Below are positions 58,458 through 64,000 of a stretch of 64,000 bases of DNA, one piece after another. A program made the translations under genes and the position numbers. The notes beneath the pieces were generated by a model that ran no database searches, was not told where the DNA came from, and saw nothing but the letters and a program-made list of their open reading frames with translations. Location of the stretch: the NCBI RefSeq assembly GCF_002770725.1, contig NZ_NQVN01000003.1, positions 248,001 to 312,000 of the forward strand, in the 5' to 3' direction. The DNA is from Pleomorphomonas carboxyditropha (GTDB lineage Bacteria; Pseudomonadota; Alphaproteobacteria; Rhizobiales; Pleomorphomonadaceae). The stretch's first letter is position 1. The number at the start of each line of letters is the position of its first letter.

Positions 58458-59489
58458 ATGAGCGACAGCGACAGTCATAGTACGGGCAGTCAGAATACGG
58501 CCGCGGCAACCCAGCCGGGCACCTCGGCCGAGGGTGGAACAGGTTCCGGATCGAGCTGGCTGGCGCGATTGCGCGAGGCTTTCGGCTTCAAGACCTCGGC
58601 GACGCTCCGGCAGAATCTCGAGGACGCGCTCAGCCAGGAGGATGCGCTCGACGCCGCCTTCTCGCCCGAGGAGCGGACGCTGATCCGCAATATCCTTCGC
58701 CTCAGGGAAACCCGCGTCGCCGACGTGATGGTGCCGCGCGCCGACATCGCCGCCGTCGATGCCGACACGACGCTCGCCGAGCTGCTCGGGCTGTTCGAGG
58801 CCTCCGGCCATTCGCGCATGCCGGTCTACCGGGAGACGCTCGACGACGCCATCGGCATGGTCCACATCAAGGACCTCATCACCCACATCACCGGCAAGGC
58901 GCGCATCGATGCCGCCGCCGCCGAAGACGAGGGCCGGCTCGACGTCGGCAAGGTCGACCTCGACATAACGCTGGAGGCCGCCAAGCTGGTGCGCGCCGTG
59001 CTGTTCGTGCCGCCGTCCATGCCGGCCACCGACCTTTTGCAGAAGATGCAGGCGACGCATATCCAGATGGCGCTGGTCATCGACGAATATGGCGGCACCG
59101 ACGGCATCGTCTCCATCGAGGACGTGGTCGAGACCATCGTCGGCGAGATCGACGACGAGCACGACGACGAGGATGGCCCGCTGGTCAAAACGGTGCAGGA
59201 CGGCGTCTACCTCGCCGACGCGCGCGCCGATCTCGACGAGGTGCGGGCGGCCATCGGGCCGAGCTTCTCCTTCGCCGACTACGACGAGGACGTCGACACG
59301 CTCGGCGGCCTGCTGTTCGCTGCCCTCGGCCGCATTCCGGTGCGCGGCGAGGTGATCGTTTCCGACGACCTGCCGGGCTGGGAGGTCGAGGTGCTCGACG
59401 CCGATCCGCGCCGCATCAAGACGGTGCGGCTGGTCGCGCGGGCAACCGAGCCCTCCGAGACAATCGAACCCTCGGAAGTCGGCGCCTGA
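58458..59489 (+). CDS. CorC/HlyC-type protein with CBS pair
   Basis: 343 aa without transmembrane helices. A Ser/Thr/Gly-rich N terminus is followed by two CBS domains at about 85-220, with V-A-D-V-M-V-P-R-A-D near residue 90. The CorC_HlyC C-terminal domain covers about 235-320. Proteins of this position are called hemolysin C or CorC and are thought to act in Mg/Co efflux or with the adjacent Lnt. No hemolysin activity should be assumed. It follows ybeY by 66 nt. Confidence 0.9.
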   Translation: MSDSDSHSTGSQNTAAATQPGTSAEGGTGSGSSWLARLREAFGFKTSATLRQNLEDALSQEDALDAAFSPEERTLIRNILRLRETRVADVMVPRADIAAVDADTTLAELLGLFEASGHSRMPVYRETLDDAIGMVHIKDLITHITGKARIDAAAAEDEGRLDVGKVDLDITLEAAKLVRAVLFVPPSMPATDLLQKMQATHIQMALVIDEYGGTDGIVSIEDVVETIVGEIDDEHDDEDGPLVKTVQDGVYLADARADLDEVRAAIGPSFSFADYDEDVDTLGGLLFAALGRIPVRGEVIVSDDLPGWEVEVLDADPRRIKTVRLVARATEPSETIEPSEVGA

Positions 59490-59574
59490 GAGCCGCGGGG
59501 CCATTTCCTCTCCGGCGGCGACCGGCTATTGCTTCGAGCGCAATGACCGATTCGCCGCCCCGGGGAAAGGCGCC

Positions 59575-61203
59575 ATGTTCGAAACCTGTGCCCATCGGCT
59601 GCTGCTCCTCTGGGGATGGCCGCGCCGCCTCGTGACTTTCGTCGCCGGCGCCCTTTCCGCCCTCGCCCTGGCGCCGGTGCATGCCGGACCGATCCTGTTT
59701 CTGACGCTGCCGGTGCTGGTGGTGCTGATCGACGGCGCCGTCGTCGCCGGGCCGCGCGGCGTCCGCCGGCTGAGGCCGGCGGCGGCCACCGGCTGGTGGT
59801 TCGGCTTCGGCTATTTCTTCGCCGGCCTGCATTGGGTGGGACTGGCCTTTCTCGCCGAGGGACGGTCGGCGCTCGTCCCGCTGATGCCTTTCGCGGTGGC
59901 CAGCCTCGCCGCCGGGCTTGCCCTGTTCACCGCCCTCGGCACCCTGATCGCCCGGCTGCTGTGGAGCGACGGCCCGACCCGCATCTTCGCGCTCGCCATA
60001 GGGCTCGGCGCGTCCGAGTGGCTGCGCGGACACGTGCTCACCGGCTTCCCCTGGAACCTCCTCGGACAGGCGGTGGCCTTCACCGACATTACCGCGCAGG
60101 GGGCGAGCGTCGTCGGCATCTACGGCCTGACGCTGGCCGGCATCGCCGTGTTCGCCGCGCCGGCGCTCCTCGCCGACGCGCGGGACCAACGCCCCTGGCC
60201 GCGGCGGCTGACCCTGGCGCTGGCGCTGCTCATCGCCGCCGCCGACGTCGGCTGGGGCTTCTACCGGCTGTCCGGCGCGGCGCCGGTGGGCGAGGCGGTG
60301 ATGGCCGACGCCCGCATCCGCATCGTGCAGCCGAACATCGACCAGGCCGCCAAATGGTCACCCGAAAAAAAGCAGGAAGCGCTCTACAAGCTGACGAGCC
60401 TCTCCGATCGCCGGACCGACCCCGAGACGCTGGGCGCCATCTCCTTTTCGGAAATCGTCTGGCCGGAAACGGCGCTGCCCTTCTTCCTGACCGAGGAGCC
60501 GGAGGCGCTCGCCCGCATCGCCGACCTGTTGTCGCCCGGCACGATCCTGCTGACCGGCGCGCCGCGCGTCGAACCGGCCGACGACCTCGGCGACGGCGGG
60601 CGCCGCTACTACAACTCGCTGTTCGCCATCGACGACACCGGCGCCATCCGGGCCGCCTACGACAAGGTGCATCTCGTTCCCTTCGGCGAGTACATGCCGT
60701 TCGGCGCGCTTGTGCGCCGGCTCGGCATCGGTGAGCTGTTCCGCGGCATCGGCGGCTTCTCGCCCGGCCCCCGCCGCAACCTGATCGCCATTCCCGGCCA
60801 CCCGTCCTTCTCGGTGCTGATCTGCTACGAGGCGATCTTCCCCGGCGAGGTCCTGCCGGAAGGCGGGCGGCCCGACTACCTCGTCAACATCACCAACGAC
60901 GGCTGGTTCGGCCGCAGCAGCGGGCCCCATCAGCATCTCGACGCGGCCCGCATGCGGGCCATCGAGGAAGGCCTGCCGGTGGTGAGGGCCGCCAACACGG
61001 GAATATCGGCAATCGTCGACGCTTATGGCAGGACAGTCGCAAGTCTACCGCTCGGCGAGGAAGGCGTGCTCGACGGTTTCGTGCCGTCCGAGCGTCCGAA
61101 GACTTTCTTTCAACACGGGCAGCCAACTTTCCTCTTGGCTTTCAATATCTTCTTCATCCTGCTGGCACTCTTCGGAAAGAGAAAACGCAGAACCGGGAGT
61201 TGA
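59575..61203 (+). CDS. lnt: Apolipoprotein N-acyltransferase
   Basis: 542 aa. Six to seven N-terminal membrane helices (about 1-225) are followed by a periplasmic nitrilase domain. The triad is Glu in W-P-E-T near residue 299, Lys in Y-D-K-V-H-L-V-P-F-G-E-Y near residue 364 and Cys in L-I-C-Y-E near residue 419. It adds the third acyl chain to lipoproteins. The Sinorhizobium orthologue (actA) is needed for acid tolerance. Confidence 0.95.
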   Translation: MFETCAHRLLLLWGWPRRLVTFVAGALSALALAPVHAGPILFLTLPVLVVLIDGAVVAGPRGVRRLRPAAATGWWFGFGYFFAGLHWVGLAFLAEGRSALVPLMPFAVASLAAGLALFTALGTLIARLLWSDGPTRIFALAIGLGASEWLRGHVLTGFPWNLLGQAVAFTDITAQGASVVGIYGLTLAGIAVFAAPALLADARDQRPWPRRLTLALALLIAAADVGWGFYRLSGAAPVGEAVMADARIRIVQPNIDQAAKWSPEKKQEALYKLTSLSDRRTDPETLGAISFSEIVWPETALPFFLTEEPEALARIADLLSPGTILLTGAPRVEPADDLGDGGRRYYNSLFAIDDTGAIRAAYDKVHLVPFGEYMPFGALVRRLGIGELFRGIGGFSPGPRRNLIAIPGHPSFSVLICYEAIFPGEVLPEGGRPDYLVNITNDGWFGRSSGPHQHLDAARMRAIEEGLPVVRAANTGISAIVDAYGRTVASLPLGEEGVLDGFVPSERPKTFFQHGQPTFLLAFNIFFILLALFGKRKRRTGS

Positions 61204-61351
61204 CAACTTCTCGTTCAAAGACAACAATCCAAGCGCGCAACGGCCCCTTTGTGGTTCGTTTGCCAAGAAATGGGCCGCAAGACAACAAATAAAGACCGCG
61301 CCTTGCGAGCCTCATCGGTAACCGCGGGTACAATCCGCAGACGAGACCAAT

Positions 61352-61765
61352 ATGGCCAGCAAGAAGTCCCCCAATCCCATCGATGTCCATGTCGGCAGCC
61401 GTGTCAGGCTTCGCCGCATGATGCTCGGCATGAGCCAGGAGAAGCTGGGCGAAGCGCTCGGCATCACCTTCCAGCAGATCCAGAAGTACGAGAAGGGCAC
61501 CAATCGCGTCGGCGCCAGCCGTCTTCAGCATATCGCCACCGTTCTCAAGGTGCCGGTGTCCTTCTTCTTCGAGGACGCGCCGGGCACGCCTGAGGAGGCG
61601 GCAGGATTTGCCGAAAGCCCGAGCCATTCCTACGTCGTCGACTTCCTGTCGTCGACCGAAGGCCTGTCCCTCAACAAGTCCTTCGTGCGCATCAAGGACG
61701 CCCGCGTCCGCCGGCGCATCGTCGATCTCGTGCAGACCCTGGCCGCCGAGGATGGCGAAGCCTGA
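61352..61765 (+). CDS. XRE-family helix-turn-helix regulator (PhrR-like position)
   Basis: 137 aa. The HTH spans about residues 11-66: G-S-R-V-R-L-R-R-M-M-L-G-M-S-Q-E-K-L near residue 11 and F-Q-Q-I-Q-K-Y-E-K-G-T-N-R near residue 41. An acidic middle and a helical C-terminal part I-K-D-A-R-V-R-R-R-I-V-D follow. The same type of gene lies between lnt and metK in rhizobia, where phrR near actA is induced by low pH. The target is unknown. It has its own terminator and so is probably a separate unit from metK. Confidence 0.9.
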   Translation: MASKKSPNPIDVHVGSRVRLRRMMLGMSQEKLGEALGITFQQIQKYEKGTNRVGASRLQHIATVLKVPVSFFFEDAPGTPEEAAGFAESPSHSYVVDFLSSTEGLSLNKSFVRIKDARVRRRIVDLVQTLAAEDGEA

Positions 61766-62078
61766 GCGGAAACCGAGTCAAACCATGGCGGATCGCCTCG
61801 GCCCAGGTCGACGCGGTCCGCTTTTCTTTTGCCGGACTTGCGGCGCCTACGGAAACCTTTCCCACCGAAACGGATTTGCCGGTTCATTGTTTCTTGTGGA
61901 ATGAATTCGCCGTCGCCGTGGCGCGGATGCACGGCGCTTTTCAAACGCGCGTGAGACGGCGGCCGGCGCTTGCGCTTTTTGCGGCGGCTTGCGAAAAGAA
62001 GACGCCGCGACGGACCGCCCCGGCGACAGATCAGTCTTCCGTCGACCACGTCGACGTCTTCTTTGAGGGGTCAACCCT
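61766..62078 (+). other. Intergenic region upstream of metK
   Basis: 313 non-coding bases. It begins with the terminator of the HTH gene and ends with a GAGGGG ribosome-binding site 8 nt before the metK ATG. I searched by eye for SAM-I, SAM-II/V and SAM/SAH riboswitch cores and found none. No convincing promoter can be assigned. The stretch is moderately GC-rich with several short inverted repeats. Confidence 0.5.
61788..61830 (+). terminator. Terminator after XRE-family gene
   Basis: GCGGATCGC (61788-61796) / GCGGTCCGC (61813-61821) with one T-G pair, an inner TCG/CGA extension and TTTTCTTTT at 61822-61830. Confidence 0.8.
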
Positions 62079-63254
<1,176 letters not shown>

Positions 63255-63279
63255 GGCGCTGAAATAAGCTAGACACCGG

Positions 63280-63312
63280 CCCCGGCAGCCAAGGAAGGCT
63301 GCCGGGGTTTTT
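63280..63312 (+). terminator. Strong terminator between metK and trmB
   Basis: A perfect 11-bp stem CCCCGGCAGCC (63280-63290) / GGCTGCCGGGG (63297-63307), AAGGAA loop and TTTTT at 63308-63312. Its T-run ends 1 nt before the first possible trmB ATG, so it may also control trmB. Confidence 0.9.
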
Positions 63313-63328
63313 CATGCAGCGGACGACG

Positions 63329-64000
63329 ATGAGCGACGACGACCACAGGCTGGAGCACAGGCCCGGCGAGCCACGGGAAAGCGCCTTCTTCGGCCGCCGC
63401 AAGGGCAAAGCGCTGCGGAAGGGGCAGGCCGAGCGGCTGGAAGCCGACCTGCCGCGGCTGTCGCTCGATCTGACGACGCCCGCTCCCGCCCCGCTCGCCG
63501 CGCTGTTTCCCGGCTCGCCGACCGAAATCCGGCTGGAGATCGGCTTCGGCGGCGGCGAGCACCTGATCCACCGGGCGCTCGAGCGGCCGGATGTCGGTTT
63601 CATCGGCGTCGAGCCCTTCGTCAACGGCATGACCAAGGCGCTCGGCCGCATCGCCGCCGGGGAGATCGCCAACATCCGCCTCAGCGGCGAGGACGGCGTC
63701 AGGGTGCTCGACTGGCTGCCGGAGGCTTCGCTCGACCGCCTGCTGCTGCTCTATCCGGATCCCTGGCCGAAGAAGCGCCACTGGAAGCGTCGCTTCGTCG
63801 GACCGGACACCGTCGCCCGCTTCGCCCGCGTGCTGATGGACGGCGGCGAGTTCTGGTTCGCCTCCGACATCGACACCTACGTCGACTGGACGCTGCGCCA
63901 TGTCCGCGCCAATCCGGCCTTCGACTGGACGGCCTCGGCGCCCGACGACTGGCGGCAGCCCTGGGAAGGCTGGCCGGGAACGCGCTATGAAGCCAAGGCC
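63329..64000 (+). CDS. trmB: tRNA (guanine-N7-)-methyltransferase, cut by window end
   Basis: The first 224 residues are visible; the 3' end is beyond the window. The start is taken as the ATG at 63329; an ATG at 63314 is in frame but almost touches the terminator. [13 protein letters not shown] near residue 67 is the SAM-binding motif [16 protein letters not shown] near residue 141 is the defining TrmB motif. It makes m7G46 in tRNA variable loops. The family assignment is secure despite the truncation. Confidence 0.94.
   Translation, partial: MSDDDHRLEHRPGEPRESAFFGRRKGKALRKGQAERLEADLPRLSLDLTTPAPAPLAALFPGSPTEIRLEIGFGGGEHLIHRALERPDVGFIGVEPFVNGMTKALGRIAAGEIANIRLSGEDGVRVLDWLPEASLDRLLLLYPDPWPKKRHWKRRFVGPDTVARFARVLMDGGEFWFASDIDTYVDWTLRHVRANPAFDWTASAPDDWRQPWEGWPGTRYEAKA

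Noticed and set aside
61766-62078. SAM riboswitch upstream of metK
   Set aside because: No core motif of SAM-I, SAM-II/V or SAM/SAH riboswitches could be found by eye on the plus strand.

Overview
The window is 64 kb of GC-rich, densely coded chromosomal DNA from an alphaproteobacterium, most likely a member of the Hyphomicrobiales (Rhizobiales). Evidence for this is the gene order mutS-glnD-murJ-trpS-uspA-nfu and tsaB-rimI-fur/mur-plsC ... miaB-phoH-ybeY-corC-lnt-HTH-metK-trmB, the OlsB ornithine-lipid acyltransferase, a PmtA-type phospholipid methyltransferase, a mesaconyl-CoA hydratase of the ethylmalonyl-CoA pathway, and promoters resembling the alphaproteobacterial TTG...GCTANA type. The genus cannot be fixed from the sequence alone. 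I see no rRNA or tRNA genes, CRISPR arrays, insertion sequences or prophage.

Layout. 0.2-5.6 kb: two translationally coupled minus-strand genes for giant TPR/glycosyltransferase-like modular proteins. 5.7-17.4 kb: a plus-strand housekeeping run (LOG-family protein, MutS, GlnD, MurJ, an acyltransferase-3, TrpRS, a universal stress protein, an Nfu iron-sulfur carrier). 17.6-22.6 kb: RutE-like nitroreductase, endonuclease III, an AraC/alkyltransferase fusion, and a minus-strand set for a hydrolase, DapB and GpmA. 22.9-28.9 kb: the translation block infC (ATT start), rpmI, rplT, pheS, pheT, with a lower-GC two-gene cassette (a small unknown protein plus a HEPN-like protein) inserted between pheS and pheT. 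29-35.7 kb: envelope and surface glycan functions (MepA, a GT-C-like membrane protein, GT2, GtrA, OlsB and an AT-richer GT87-like gene). 35.7-44.5 kb: the chaperone and stress genes dnaK, dnaJ, grpE and hrcA, with pmtA, a MarR regulator and lepA between them. 44.6-47.1 kb: tsaB-rimI-fur/mur-plsC. 47.2-55.2 kb: a metabolic block with mesaconyl-CoA hydratase, polA, cobO, cobQ, cobD and a gamma-carbonic anhydrase. 55.4-64 kb: miaB-phoH-ybeY-corC-lnt-HTH-metK-trmB (trmB runs off the window).

How the genes fit together. Most are core functions: mismatch repair and DNA polymerase I, nitrogen signalling (GlnD), peptidoglycan (MurJ, DapB, MepA), translation and tRNA modification (infC, pheST, trpS, tsaB, miaB, trmB, lepA), protein folding, and membrane lipids (plsC, olsB, pmtA, lnt). 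The cobalamin genes next to mesaconyl-CoA hydratase make sense because the ethylmalonyl-CoA pathway needs B12-dependent mutases. The observations most worth follow-up are the HEPN-like pair inside pheST, the repeated TPR/glycosyltransferase modules at the left edge, the AT-richer GT87-like gene beside dnaK, a possible Irr box at the nfu promoter, and a strong terminator lying directly against the trmB start.
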